Shown: positions 25,395-36,575 of the stretch, one piece after another
Layout: the number at the start of each line of letters is the position of its first letter
How positions within the stretch are numbered: the stretch's first letter is position 1
DNA from: Megascapheus bottae
Taxonomy: Eukaryota > Chordata > Mammalia > Rodentia > Geomyidae
DNA: 64,000 bases
Direction: 5' to 3'
Assembly: GCA_024803745.1 (NCBI GenBank)
Contig: JANJXV010000004.1
Coordinates: 51,898,358 to 51,962,357, forward strand
Program-made: the position numbers and the translations under genes
Notes under the pieces: generated by a model
What the model was told of the DNA's origin: nothing
Databases searched by the model: none
What the model saw: the letters and a program-made list of their open reading frames with translations, nothing else

Positions 25395-25515
25395 GGATCT
25401 TTGACAAAGAAGCCAAAACATACAGTGAGGAAAAGACTGCCTTTTCAACAAATGTTATGGGGAAGACTGTCTCTCTACATGAAGAAATCTGATACATGCT
25501 TCTGGTTACCCATTT
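25395..25515 (+). mobile_element. Inverted 5' segment of the L1
   Basis: The sequence GGATCTTTGACAAAGAAGCC, then AAAACATACAGTGAGGAAAA and CTTTTCAACAAATG, is sense-strand L1 ORF2 from just upstream of where the neighbouring antisense segment stops. Opposite orientation at adjacent consensus positions fits a twin-priming 5' inversion. A separate sense L1 fragment is the alternative. Confidence 0.6.
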
Positions 25516-26104
25516 ATGTGTTGATTGACACTTGGATTATTTCTATCATTGCTGGAAGGAATAAAAAAGAGAGGCAAGAAATTCACATGTGTGAGATGCC
25601 TCAGATATGATTTTCTAGCTTCTTCATTATTTTCAGATTTGTATGTTATTTTGTAAATCACAGGCTACACTATGCTTAATCAGTTTGAAATGTATTGTTA
25701 CTACACATGTATTTTATTTTTTCCACATATTTTAAACTAGTGCTCTGCCCACCTCAATTATTCTTAACCTAATGGAGAAATGGATACAAATAAAGACGTT
25801 TTCAAAACCATTTCTGTACAAATGTAATCCAACATTGTGTTTGAACACATTAACACTATATTTAACTGCTGAGGCTATGTAATGAGGATAGAAAGCAATC
25901 AACAAAATCTGGTGATTCAATGTATCAGGCAAAACTTTATACTACAGTATCTTTTAATTTACAGTAATATTGAAAATGTTCTTAAAAACTCTTAAAAATC
26001 AAATTACCAGAAAATATGCACTGCAAAACTCTCAGATTTGTTGTTGTTGTTGTTAATGTTTAATTTTAGGAAACATAATGTATTTATCCCTGAAATGTTA
26101 CTTT
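25516..26104. other. Unassigned AT-rich stretch
   Basis: No gene recognised; a (TTG)n run lies at about 26039-26056. Confidence 0.5.
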
Positions 26105-26285
26105 CAGATTTTTAGATTCATTTGTTCAACCAGTATAAATTGAATACCTGCTGTGAGCCAGGTGCTAAGGAAGGAGCAGAAAACAAGACAAAGCACCTGC
26201 TCTCCAGGAGCAATTTTCCATTGAGAAGCAATATTTCAAGAGTCAGCAAATAAGAATAATACAAATGAAAATAATATGTATGGGT
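26105..26285 (+). mobile_element. Ancient L2-like repeat
   Basis: TTCATTTGTTCAACCAGTAT, AATACCTGCTGTGAGCCAGG, AAACAAGACAAAGCACCTGC and a closing tract of AATAAGAATAA type follow the widespread mammalian L2 3' block (ttcaacaaatatttattgagcacc...ggcactg...gaacaagaca). The family name is from memory and MIR-related origin is possible. Confidence 0.5.
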
Positions 26286-26667
26286 TGTAATAGGTCACAG
26301 CCTCAAATTGGTCACTGGTGGTTCCCAAATGACCAGCACATGGCCAATTTTGTTTAGCATCTGAAGTAGTTATGTTTAAATGTAAAATTTTAGATGATAT
26401 GGCATAAAGTGTATGATTTGGACACCTTCAACTGGAAATCTTCATACCTGAACTTTGTTGGTTATTTAGAAGTTTCACAAAATTAAGACTGGATAACCAA
26501 ATGATATAGGATATTCACATTGAATTAATTATGAAACATTTGAAATAGGAGAATTAGTCGGGTCTGTAAAGTTCTGGAGAAAGTGCATTTTAAACTGAGG
26601 AATAAAATCTTTCCATTCCTGAATCATTGTGAAAGCTTGGATAAGAATGACTATTAAGGACACAGAT
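26286..26667. other. Unassigned stretch
   Basis: No gene or repeat recognised. Confidence 0.5.
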
Positions 26668-26786
26668 TGGTCTAGTGTAAAGGCACACACCTGATCCCAG
26701 CACTCAAAAAGCTGACACAGGAGGATTGTATGCTGAAATCCATCTTGGACTTAAAACAAGACTGTTTCTAAAATAAAACCATGTTC
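26668..26786 (+). mobile_element. Monomeric B1-like SINE
   Basis: GGCACACACCTGATCCCAGC, ACACAGGAGGATTGTATGCT and a CAAGACTGTTTCTAAAATAAA end follow the B1/PB1 order. Unlike most copies here, no Geo module follows, so this is probably an older monomeric B1. Confidence 0.65.
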
Positions 26787-26997
26787 TGTCATAGAAAGGA
26801 CTATAATGAGACCTGATAAGAGTTTACTATGAGAGTGGAAACACAGGAAGACATATGAGATTCTCTTTTTAATTTGGTATATTTTCAAATATGCCAGCAA
26901 ATACATATTTCTCACTTTTGTTCTAGTGTTACTTATTTACATGCCAAGATATTTTCTGGGTGAATTTGTTTGATTTAAGATTTACTAATATATGTGT

Positions 26998-27056
26998 ACT
27001 GATGAATGTAACTGTAACCCCTCTGTACATTATTCTGACAATAAAATACAACAAAA
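26998..27056 (+). mobile_element. Extremely truncated L1 3' end
   Basis: Only the last ~60 bp of the L1 3' UTR: CTGATGAATGTAACTGTAAC, CCCTCTGTACATTATTCTGA and an AATAAAATACAACAAAAA tail. The same terminus closes the L1 at 6964-7567. Confidence 0.7.
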
Positions 27057-27308
27057 ATGTACTAATCACTGAAAAGTCATATCTCTATAATACTGTAATT
27101 GTGACCCCAAATTGAGAATCACTTCTGTCCATAACTTCTGGAGATTAGATTGGCCATGACAAACTCCCTGGGAATGAAGCCAGAATTAATAACATACTGA
27201 ATGCTATCATCTTTGGGCATGACAAATTTGTCTCATCTTTAAAGGCAAAACCTAAATTATTCTTTGCTACAAAATATGAATGTACACAATAGTTCTCTAA
27301 TGGCATAA

Positions 27309-27540
27309 CTTTTTTTTTTGTCAATTGTGGGGCTTGAACTCAAGGCCTGGCCACTGTTCCTGAGCTCTTTCACTGAATGCTACCACTCTACTACTTTGAG
27401 CCACTTCTTCTTTTCTGGTAATTAATTGGAGATAAGAATTTCACTGACTTTCTTGGCTGGGCTGGCTTTGAACTGTAATCCTCACATGTCAGGCTACTGA
27501 GTAGTTAGGATTGTAGGTGTGAGCACCAGCTCAGGCTGGG
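27309..27540 (-). mobile_element. B1-like/Geo dimeric SINE
   Basis: About 230 bp with T-run tail at 27309-27319, the Geo module and a B1-like left half ending near the CCTGAGCTGGTGCTCACACC block on the minus strand. No clear target-site duplication. Confidence 0.85.
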
Positions 27541-27642
27541 CATGAGCTTTTGATTAAAGAAAAAAAAAAATAAGAGTTTACTATTGTCTTAAAAGAATAT
27601 TTAGTAACGCAGAGAGAATAAACTCAAAGAATGGGAAACATG

Positions 27643-27805
27643 GCTGCGTGCCAGTGACTCCTGTTTGTAATCCTAGCTACTCAACTGGCTGAGATCTGAA
27701 GATCGCGATTCGAAGAGTCGGTGATTAACCACCCGAAAACCAGAAGTGTCGCTGTGGCTCAAGGTGCAGGGCGGTAGCCTGGAGCTCTTTAGCTCATATC
27801 AGACC

Positions 27806-27834
<29 letters not shown>
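27643..27834 (+). mobile_element. B1-like/Geo SINE with internal deletion
   Basis: Starts with a degraded GTGCCAGTGACTCCTGTTTG, keeps GAGATCTGAAGATCGCGATT, then jumps directly to the GTGATTAACCACCCGAAAAC linker, so about 30 bp of the left monomer are missing. The Geo half is also shortened. A ~29 base A-run follows at 27805-27833. Several CpGs remain, which suggests limited age. Confidence 0.8.
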
Positions 27835-27837
<3 letters not shown>

Positions 27838-27940
27838 TGCAAAACATGATATTCAACATAGCAATCCAAAAATTCATGGGAATATGTTTAACTTATACGC
27901 AGATGAAGCTACATGGTATTCTGTAATTTGATACAGTTAC

Positions 27941-28173
27941 TTTTTTTTTTTTTTGATGGGTCATGGGGCTGGGACTCTGGGCCTGGGAGCTGTCCCTGAG
28001 TTCTACAGCTCAAGGCTAAGCCTTGAGCCAAGCCCCATTTCCCATATTCTAGAGCTTAATTGGAGATATGAGTCTCAGGTCCTTTGGTGCCCGGGCTGGC
28101 ATTGAACCTTGATTCTCAGATCTTAGCCTCCTGAGTAGCTAGGATTACAAGTGTGAGCCACCATGCCTGGCTT
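27941..28173 (-). mobile_element. B1-like/Geo dimeric SINE
   Basis: Complete dimer: GCCAGGCATGGTGGCTCACA at the 5' end on the minus strand and a Geo module followed by the T-run at 27941-27954. Imperfect flanking repeats (TTGATACAGTTA and TTGATGGAGTTA) may be its target-site duplication. Confidence 0.88.
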
Positions 28174-29057
28174 GATGGAGTTAATTTTCACTTCCTGAAA
28201 TCTCCTTAGATCTGATGAAGCCATAAGAGAGAAAGTCTAGAGAAGACTTAGAATTTCCTATCATAAATTCACTATTTATTTGTTTTGAGTATTTAATTTT
28301 TCTATAATATTTTCTTACAATTTGGAGAAAAGGACAGAATGAAAACTGAATTGAAAGCCTTAAGAAGCAGAAAAAAACAAAACATTAAAATCCCCCCATT
28401 TTGGTGGACTGTGATTTCTGTGAAGAAATATATGAATCTGGACTCTGGCTGAAGATGAGGTATAGGGATGAAATGATATTCAATCAGTAGAATATATATA
28501 ATATATGTTTGCATCCATCTTCTTAAAATTGATCATAGAATAAACTTACGTCTGTTAACATGAGCAAACTTTCTTTTTTAAAAGATATGGTCAATTATTA
28601 AAGTTTGAAGTCATAAAAATAGCAAAAACTGAACAACTTACAATAAAAAATTATTTTCCATAAATTCTTCTCAATAAGAAAATTCAAAAAGATTTACTGA
28701 GTCCTAGAAACTTTTTTGTTTGCAAATATCTCATACCATACCCCCTGCTGTCCTGTATTTTGCCACTGTCCATAAATGGCAACATTATGGATATGGAATA
28801 GTGGGGTATGGAATGACAAGCAATTTAATGTAGAAGCCTGAACCTAGATCTTTATATTGGAAAATAATGCCACAACACGAAGTACAAATACCTCCTTCCC
28901 CCATGCAGTTTGTCTACTTTATCTGCTTGGGGAAATAGGAGTACTGGATTTGAATTCATGTCTTTATATTAAATCAGCTGTCTTTCTTAGCTATAGCTGA
29001 TTTAAGCTATACAGAAAGTGTAGATTTTGGCTTTTTATTTTGAAATGGAATTGCATG
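28174..29057. other. Unassigned AT-rich stretch
   Basis: No gene or repeat recognised. Confidence 0.5.
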
Positions 29058-29150
29058 GTCATTTTTACCTCTGCTGGCACTGAACCATGATTCTTTAGAT
29101 CTCAGGCTTCTGACTAGCTGTGATTACAGGCATGACTCACTTACAACTTA
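29058..29150 (-). mobile_element. B1-like SINE left-half fragment
   Basis: The minus strand reads GTGAGTCATGCCTGTAATCA, CTGAGATCTAAAGAATCATG and a GGTTCAGTGCCAGC end. The Geo half is absent. Confidence 0.65.
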
Positions 29151-29174
29151 GGTTTTGCTTTTGTTTATGATTTT

Positions 29175-29411
29175 TTTTCCCTTGGTCAGTCATGGGGCTT
29201 GAACTTAGGGTCTGGGTTATTTCCCTGGACTTTTGCTCTCAAAGCTTGATCTCTACCACTTTGAGACAGAGTGACACTTTTGGGTTATTGTTTTCTAATT
29301 GAACATAAGATTCTCTTGGACTTTCCTATCCAGACTGGCTTTGAACCACAATCCTTAGATCTCAGAATCCTAAGTAGCTAAGATTATTAGCATGAATCAC
29401 AGGGGCTGGGC
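29175..29411 (-). mobile_element. B1-like/Geo dimeric SINE with TSD
   Basis: Complete but moderately diverged dimer. A perfect 14 bp duplication, TTGTTTATGATTTT, lies at 29161-29174 and 29412-29425, which fixes both ends. Confidence 0.88.
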
Positions 29412-29439
29412 TTGTTTATGATTTTGTTACAGTACTATT

Positions 29440-29672
29440 TTAAAAGCCTGTTGCTCATGCCTATAATCCTAGCTATTCAGGAGGTGGAATTTTGAGGATC
29501 AAAGTTTGAAGCCAGCCTGGGCAAGAAAGTCAGTGAGACTCTTATCAATTAATCACAGAAAAAGTCAGAAGTGACATTGTGGCTCAAGTGATAGAACACT
29601 AGCCTTGAGAAAATGCAGCCCAGGAATAGCACCTAACCCCAGAATTCAAGCCCAAGATCAGCAGAAAAAGAA
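29440..29672 (+). mobile_element. B1-like/Geo dimeric SINE
   Basis: Plus-strand copy with TTGCTCATGCCTATAATCC, AAGCCAGCCTGGGCAAGAAA, an AATTAATCACAGAAAAAG linker and the Geo module. The Geo half shows its own A-box-like TGGCTCAAGTGA at 29580-29591 and B-box-like GAATTCAAGCC at 29642-29652. Confidence 0.88.
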
Positions 29673-29814
29673 ATACTTCTAATTACTACATTTTAAATAG
29701 TGCACAAAACATTAAAGTTGTATATATCATAGAGAGCCATGTGGTGATTCAATATATGTATATGTTGTATTGTGTCAGTTAAACAATATTTATCTCCTCA
29801 TAATTGGTCATTTC

Positions 29815-30011
29815 ATTTCTTCTTCAGCCCTGAGGCTTGAGCTCAGGGCCTGGGAACTGTTCTTGCACATCTTTTGCTCAAATCTAGTGCTCTGCCACTT
29901 GAGCCACAGTGCCACTTCCAGCTTTTTCTATGTATGTGGTACAGAGAAATCAAACCCAGTGCTTTGTGTCTGCTATGCAAGCACTCTACCACAAGGCCAT
30001 GCTCCAACCCC
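29815..30011 (-). mobile_element. IDL-Geo dimeric SINE
   Basis: Minus-strand dimer. Flanks at 29799-29814 and 30012-30027 form a 16 bp imperfect duplication (CATAATTGGTCATTTC against CATAAATGGTCCTTTC). The long plus-strand frame here runs through antisense SINE and is not a gene. Confidence 0.85.
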
Positions 30012-30179
30012 CATAAATGGTCCTTTCTTTAGGGAAAAAAAAACGTTCAAGTGCTTATTTTCTAATGCCTACTACATAGTTGTCATCTATACAAACCCTG
30101 GCTGGATGAAATTTCAGAACTTCTTCCTACTGAATGTTTACCTAGTAGCCATTGATTACCTGTTTCTCATCTGCTCCCA

Positions 30180-30868
30180 TAACTATTCCCAGCCCCCTTT
30201 TCAAACCATCTGACACATCAGATCAAGTATTTTAGATTCCAAATGATGAACATCTTGCATCATTTGTTTCTGTGCCTACCTTGGTTCATTTCACTACCAT
30301 AAATGAAAGCACTTTATCATTCTTATTGCTGCATAGTAATCCACTGTGTATATGCACCATAATTTCTTCCTCCATCCATCACCTGATAGAAACATCCCTT
30401 GCTTCTGCATCTTTACTATTGTGAATCAATGCTACAATAAAAATTGAATTCAAATATGTGCATATATTTCTGTTTGGTACTGGAGTGTGAACAAAGTGCC
30501 TTTTCTTTGTTTGACTTGCTTGATTAGCTGATGCCTCCAGAATGGCTTTTTGTTGGTTATTTGAGAGGTAGAATCTATTAGACATTTTGTACCTAAGATG
30601 GTTTACAACTGTGATGCATTTGTTTTGAGTCTCCTATTCAGCTCTGATTAGCTGCATGAGCCATCATATTCAAATGCAAAGTTCATACTAATCTCCTATG
30701 GCTACATAACACAGATTATAGATTTCATGGTAAGTAATGCTTTTGTTTGGTTCCTGTGAAATATCTTTAGGATTTCCAGTTGTTCTGATTTTAATTTATA
30801 TTTCCAACAGTAATGTGAAAATGATCCCCTTTCCACATATCCTTACTAGCAGCATTAAATTTTATTTT
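30180..30868 (-). mobile_element. Older antisense L1, first part
   Basis: Antisense L1 landmarks appear in order: a GCATAGTAATCCACTGTGTA block at 30332, ATTGTGAATCAATGCTACAA at 30418, GGTTCCTGTGAAATATCTTT near 30750 and TATTTCCAACAGTAATGTG near 30799. Roughly 30505-30745 does not fit and may be another insertion. The element resumes at 32203. Confidence 0.65.
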
Positions 30869-30944
30869 AAAAAATAATAGCCATTCTAGCCACATGCAGA
30901 AAACTCAAAATTGACCCTAGCCTTTAGCCATGCACAAGCATTAA

Positions 30945-31913
30945 CTCAAAATGGATCAAAGACTTCAATGTCAGACCAGAAACTGTGAAACTGCTACATG
31001 ATAGAGTAGGAGAGACACTGGAACTCATAGGCACAGGCAAAAGCTTCTTGAATAGAATCCCAGGGTCACAACAGATTGCAAAGAGACTTGATAAGTGGGA
31101 CTGCCTAAAAATAAAAAGTTTCTGCACAGATAAAAGCATAGCCACAAAAGTAAAGAGACAGCCAACCAACTGGGAAAAGATATTTACCAATAATACATCT
31201 GACAAATGCTTAATATCCAGTATCTACAGGGCACTCAAGAAACTAGTTCCCCACAAACCCAACAAACCATTCAATAAATGGACAAGGGAACTAAAGAGAG
31301 ACCTATCAGAAGAAGAGATTAAAATGGCAGAAAAGCACATGAGAAAATGTTCATCATCCATGGTCATAAAGGAAATGCAAATAAAAACAACCCTAAGATA
31401 CCACCTTACCCCAACAAGAGTGGCCAAGATTTTGAACTCAGAGAATGACAGATGCTGGCAGGGTTGTGGAGAAAAAGGAACCCTACTGCACTGCTGGTGG
31501 GATTGTAAACTAGTTCAGCCAGTGTGGAAAGCAGTGTGGAGGTTTCTTAAAGAAATGAAAATTGACCTTCCCTACGATCCTGCCAGGGCATCTACCCTGA
31601 ACATCATAACCTAAGATATGATAAGGACACCTGCTCAGCTATGTTTATCTCTGCATTATTCTCAATAGCCAGGCGATGGAAACAATCCAGATGCTCTACT
31701 GCAGATGAATGGATACAGAAAATTATATATATATATATATATATACACATACACACACACACACACACAATGGAATTCTACATAGCCAACAGACAAGATA
31801 AAATAGTGGCATTTGCAGGGAAGTGGATGAATCTAGAGCGAATCATTTTGAGTGAGACAAGTCAAGACCAAAGGAACAAAAGGAGCATGTTATCCTTAAT
31901 ATGTGGCTATTAG
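30945..31913 (+). pseudogene. L1 ORF2p C-terminal remnant
   Basis: ORF2p is the endonuclease and reverse transcriptase that L1 and SINEs use to copy themselves into new sites. This remnant covers the region after the reverse-transcriptase domain. It reads well from about 30952 (WIKDFNVRPE) through 31614, including the family landmarks KWDCLKIKSFC, WEKIFTNNTSDK, MQIKTTLRYHLTP and the cysteine motif CX3CX7HX4C (CWQGCGEKGTLLHCWWDC). A frameshift near 31600 moves the frame, and the last part continues at 31641-31913 (MFISALFSIARRW to SLICGY, stop TAG). Upstream of 30945 there are in-frame stops and another shift. A TA/CA microsatellite is embedded at 31723-31769. The open 209-codon stretch begins at GTG only because of the annotation frame; there is no real start. 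It is non-functional. Confidence 0.93.
31723..31769. repeat. (TA)n(CA)n microsatellite inside L1 ORF2
   Basis: About eleven TA units followed by about twelve CA units, replacing the short TACATATACACA stretch found here in other L1 copies (for example near 58192). Confidence 0.9.
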
Positions 31914-32202
31914 ATCCTAACAGTAAAAGAGCGAGAACTCAAAAATTGTATGCCCAATTCTATGGACATGGTGTTGGAAATGTAAACACAACTACATAGT
32001 CATAAAAACTTATGACTCTATAGACATAATGTGTTATTAAATAGATTATTATCTATCTATGCCATACAAACGCTCAGTCTAATTGTGATTATGTTCTAAA
32101 ATCGAAGTGTTAGTGATTGTATATAAAGATTCCCTTCTTGAATCCCTGTTATACATGTCATTTGAAATATGATGTAAAATAAATGCTTTAATAATAAAAA
32201 AC

Positions 32203-32690
32203 AAAAAATAATAGCCATTCTATTTCAGAAAAGCAATATTAACTTTTGTTTTGATGTAAATTTGCCTGATTATTAGGTTGAATATTTTTCTCACATTTGC
32301 CTTTTGCTTGTTATTTGTTTGTATTGAAAACTGTCTACTCTTTAGTTGTAACATATTTTTAAATTTGATTATTTGGCCTTTCTGTTTGCTATTAAGTTGT
32401 TCAATTGCTTTTATATTCTATTATTAACCCAAGGTCAAATTATAATCTTTTTTTTCATTCTATAGGTGGTCTTTTTATATATAATTTCTTATATTTTTTC
32501 TTTACTAGGAACTTTTTAACTCAATATAATCCTCTTTGTCTATTTTTTCATTTGCTTTATGGTTTTCCCACATAGCTTTTAGATTATCTTTTACAAGAAT
32601 TGTCTTATATTAATGCATACCTATACTGTGCCTAGCTATTAGAACTTAAGTGTTTCTTCTTTCTGATATAAAATGATGCTTAAAGGACAA
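32203..32690 (-). mobile_element. Older antisense L1, second part
   Basis: The antisense ORF2 resumes immediately after the inserted L1: AATAGCCATTCTATTTC, AAACTGTCTACTCTTTAG near 32328, TTAACCCAAGGTCAAATTAT near 32425 and ATTCTATAGGTGGTCTTTTT near 32457. It fades out after about 32690. Confidence 0.7.
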
Positions 32691-35600
32691 TAATTCACCA
32701 CAAATGTCATTCTCCTTAGGATTGATTTAGCATTTCTGCAACCTTCAACAGATTTTTGAATCCATAATAGTTGGAGACACATTGTGCATCCAACACACTA
32801 AGGCAACACTTACAAAATCAATGAACAAAGGTCTTGAGAGTCCAGATATATTTATTTAATCGGCTGAGTTTTGTCATATCTGTAATTACATTTCAAATGT
32901 ACAATGTAAGAATCTTTAAAATGTATTAACTCTTAAATTCTCCTAACCTGCATGATCTTGACATTTCTCCACTTTTCTGTTATTCTAAATTTTACTATTG
33001 TGCTCCAGGTGAAATCTAAGAGTGAGAATCCCAATAAGACCAGTTTTCCTAAAGCTCCAAGTCTGCGGCGCAAGCTCTTGAATGCAAATATCAGGTCCCA
33101 CTTCTTTAGACAATGAAGTACTTGAAGAAGCTTGTGATCTGCAGAACTTCACAGAAATAAGCATGAGTTCCAGCTGGGTGGTGGTGCAATAGTGTCTGAC
33201 ATTTTATCTCTCAATGATTTTGTCTCTAGCATCTTGGTCTGGAATATTTTCAAATCTGCCTCAAATGGCCCTCACTTGCAAAGCATGATGATAGCACCTA
33301 AAACAACAAAAGACTTCAAAGTTTCATCTATCTTACAGATAAAGTTCTTTTAAACATGTAATGTGCCTTTTCTAATAAGTAGTTGTTTACTATATATTTA
33401 GGGTGATGAAATTCAATCCCATATTCATTCGCTAATTCATAGGCATTAGAAGCAGCAGCTACAGAACCACATCAAACTCCCTAAATACTGTGCATGCCTT
33501 CTGTGTCCTTGCTGAAATTAAAGTTTGGGTGAGGTGATCAGTCATTAGTTTCAGTGGAAGTCTTCCCTTCTTCCTATAATCTCTGTCTTGTATTGAGTGG
33601 CTCTGTGAAATTATGGCTCATTGACTCCTGACCAAGTGTTCTGTTAAAAACTGAGGTTATGTGACTGATTTCACTGGAATCAGGATGCAATTAGAGGAAG
33701 AAAAAAATTTAACCTAATGAATTATTTTTTATCCAGAGTTAAAACGTCAGCTTTGAAATCCTCTATTTGAACAGGATGGTATAATGAGAAACTGCATTGA
33801 TTAAAAATAATACTAGTCTCCACCAGAATCTTGGTTCCTGGGCTACATGTTTATGGATTCATGCTCAGTATCATAGCAATTAATTCATTAGGTGTGTCCA
33901 CTCTAAATTCAATTTTACAACTTGTATGGAAGTGATGCACTCCAAATTGTTACAAACAGGTATAGTGTATTACACACCTTATTTTGGATTGTATTTACAG
34001 GCATGGAAAGCTCCTGGATGTGAGTGACTGCCCCTCAACAACTCCTACCCCCCAAAAGGAGAAACAATATATTAGGCAAAGGATTTTTTCCTACCAAGAG
34101 TAGGAAAAGACCTGGAGAGGATCCTAATGATGACTTATCAGCAGCCAACTTTCCAGATCATAAAGAATGAATATCACAGAGTTGGTCAGAACGGTACATT
34201 CCATCACCATTTGCATTCATTCCAAGGTTTGGAATGGAATTTGGTATATTATCTCTTTCTTTACTTGAGAATGAATTATTGAATTGGTGTTGACTCAAGC
34301 TTAATTTTCTGTGCTTCCTTGCCTATTATCATGAAAAGAAATATTTCCTTGGGGGAAATCACTTATCAAGAGACTGCTAGATTATCTCTTTCCTGTCCAA
34401 CCTCAAATAAAACTGCTTATAGGACATAGAGGAAATATAGAAGATAGATAAACAAACCACTATTGAGTGATAGCATTTTTAAGGCTGTTCTATAGTAATC
34501 ACTATATTCCTCAATCCAAAGGAAGAAGAAAAGGAAAACAAATCTTGAAACAATAGAATTTCAACATGCCTCTGTCAAATAGGAGGCTAAGAAGGTAGGT
34601 AGGTCAACATTTTATATAATTAAACAAGTTAATTAATAGCAAAGTAATAAATCATATGCTTCTAAACTTTTTGTTTCATGTTTCTAATGTTGATCTTTTG
34701 TGTACATCATGTATAAGACTGTCCTACAAGTTTTCAACTGACTTTTCCTTTTGTTTGAATAAATTAATAGTAAAATGTAACTACCACTGTGAATTCTTTC
34801 TTCTCATTTCCTGTCTATTATGAACATGCAAATGCCACAGAATACTTACTGATTCCCAACTGGGTTGCAAACAACCTACTTATATCCTGTATTCAAGTAC
34901 ACAATCATGCCTGTATCCATCCAGTACAGTCCTCCAGCTCACCAACCCCATGACTTTCAGCCACTGGTCTATTGTAGAGTAAGAAATTGACAATACCCTA
35001 TTCACTCAAAAGGGCACTGACTTCAAGTGACACCACGACAGTATCCTATTCAAAAGATGACATGCTTTATAAGTCAGATATCTCTGTTACGGCCACTAGT
35101 CATCATTCAAGGCTTGTCAAATACATTTCTATCTCCATGCTGCAGTGTGAAGATCTATGACTATATCTATAATTGTGATATGTACATCTGTATCTTCAGA
35201 TAAAGATGTAAAAGTAGCTGGAGTTAACCAGTATCTTTAAATCCAAAAGCAATGATCTTCAGAGATGTCTCAATGTAGAAGAATGTCCCTGTGGAGAGGT
35301 CTATAAACGGAGTGACGGTGCACTCAGAATATTTTAGTTAGCGATATCAGAGTTTATTTTTAAACAAAGGGGAAGCTCTCAAGGCATAAGAGATCTCTGT
35401 TACCCACAGACAAACTTTACCCACCCCCATTGGAAGCCATAATAATTTTCATAGCAGTCTAGATAATTTCAAAAATAATAAAATATAATGAAGTGCTGTT
35501 CTTACAAATACAAATTTTATGAAGTCCTTTGGATTGGCAGATTTGGAAATTCTCCTCTCAGGGGAAGTAAATTTAAGTGAAGCTGCACTTGAGTTCAGTT

Positions 35601-36398
35601 TATATTCCCCTCTCAATTACTATCAATACAGCTGAATCAGGAGCTACGCCAAAATTCCTGAGATAGCTTTTTAAAAACCTAAAACACAGGGAAGTACAAC
35701 AGATGGAGGACAAAGAAATTTTTCTACAGGAGGGACAAATCCCCTGGAGGGATGAGGCTAGGAGTGTGAAATAGTGAAACTGAACCTTGAAAAGCTCAAA
35801 GCAAAATGGACATAAGACATCCTTATTCATCCTATTAATTATTTACACTGGCCAGTATTCCATACAGTCATGCTTGACTAATGTGCATAGTAATTTTTAA
35901 AACAGACACAGGATAAAAAAAACCTCAGTGACGATTATAATCTGGGAAGGGAAGAGCCAGTTAGTGTAATTGATTTAGAAGTTTCTCCTCACATAATTAG
36001 CAAACTCTTCCCAACAATGAATCCCAGGCAGCATTGAGGGTTAGAGTACTTTGTCATGGCTTATTGTTTAACATACTGCAAAGAACTACTACCTCAGCAT
36101 TGAGTACTTCAAAACAATACAATACATTTCAAAGACACATAGCATATTTCAACAGCACTACTCTATTCGTAGCACACAACTCTAATGCTTAGTATGTCCA
36201 ATAAGAGGCATCTCTATTACTTACATATATAAAACCTAAGATTCAGAGCTGATTCTTGGATTTAAATGAAGGAAAGGAAGGTAAGATGACAATCTCATAT
36301 TTATAAAATTCGAATGTTTTGAAAATTAATGATCAAAGTTAAGAAATTAGAATGTAAACTATTTATCTTTAAGTACTCATCTAACAATCCTATTCTTT
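32691..36398. other. Unassigned intergenic stretch
   Basis: About 3.7 kb without a recognised gene, RNA or repeat family. Short frames lack motifs and codon structure. Confidence 0.5.
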
Positions 36399-36575
36399 TG
36401 TGTTAGTCCTGGGGCTGCTCAAGGCTAGCACTTAAGCCATTGCTCCACTTTGGGCTTTTGTGTTAGTTACTTGGAGATAAGAGCCTTGTTTGCTTTCTGT
36501 CCTGGGCTAACTTCAAATTGTGATCCCTAGATCTCAGACTCCTAAACACCTTGTAATACTTGTACTATTATAAAC
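36399..36575 (-). mobile_element. Diverged B1-like/Geo SINE
   Basis: Shortened and diverged copy. AGTCCTGGGGCTGCTCAAGG shows a deletion inside the Geo half; the linker TAGTTACTTGGAGATAAGAG and a GATCCCTAGATCTCAGACTC block remain. Confidence 0.65.

Larger units (their letters stand above)
30889..32202 (+). mobile_element. 5'-truncated L1 with perfect TSD
   Basis: 1.3 kb L1 consisting of the ORF2 C-terminal part and a 3' UTR with AATAAA-type signal and short A-rich tail. A perfect 20 bp duplication, AAAAAATAATAGCCATTCTA, lies at 30869-30888 and 32203-32222. The target reads TT/AAAA, the preferred L1 endonuclease site. It inserted into an older antisense L1. Its 3' UTR differs from that of most other L1 ends in the window. 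Confidence 0.95.

Noticed and set aside
29770..30213. 147-codon open frame
   Set aside because: It runs through an antisense IDL-Geo SINE and old L1 sequence.
30985..31614. 209-codon frame as a possible gene
   Set aside because: It is the C-terminal part of L1 ORF2 in a 5'-truncated copy, begins at GTG without a true start, and is followed by a frameshift.
33165..33300. Possible SINE from CAGCTGGGTGGTGGTGCAAT
   Set aside because: The first bases look B1-like but the rest does not follow any SINE order.
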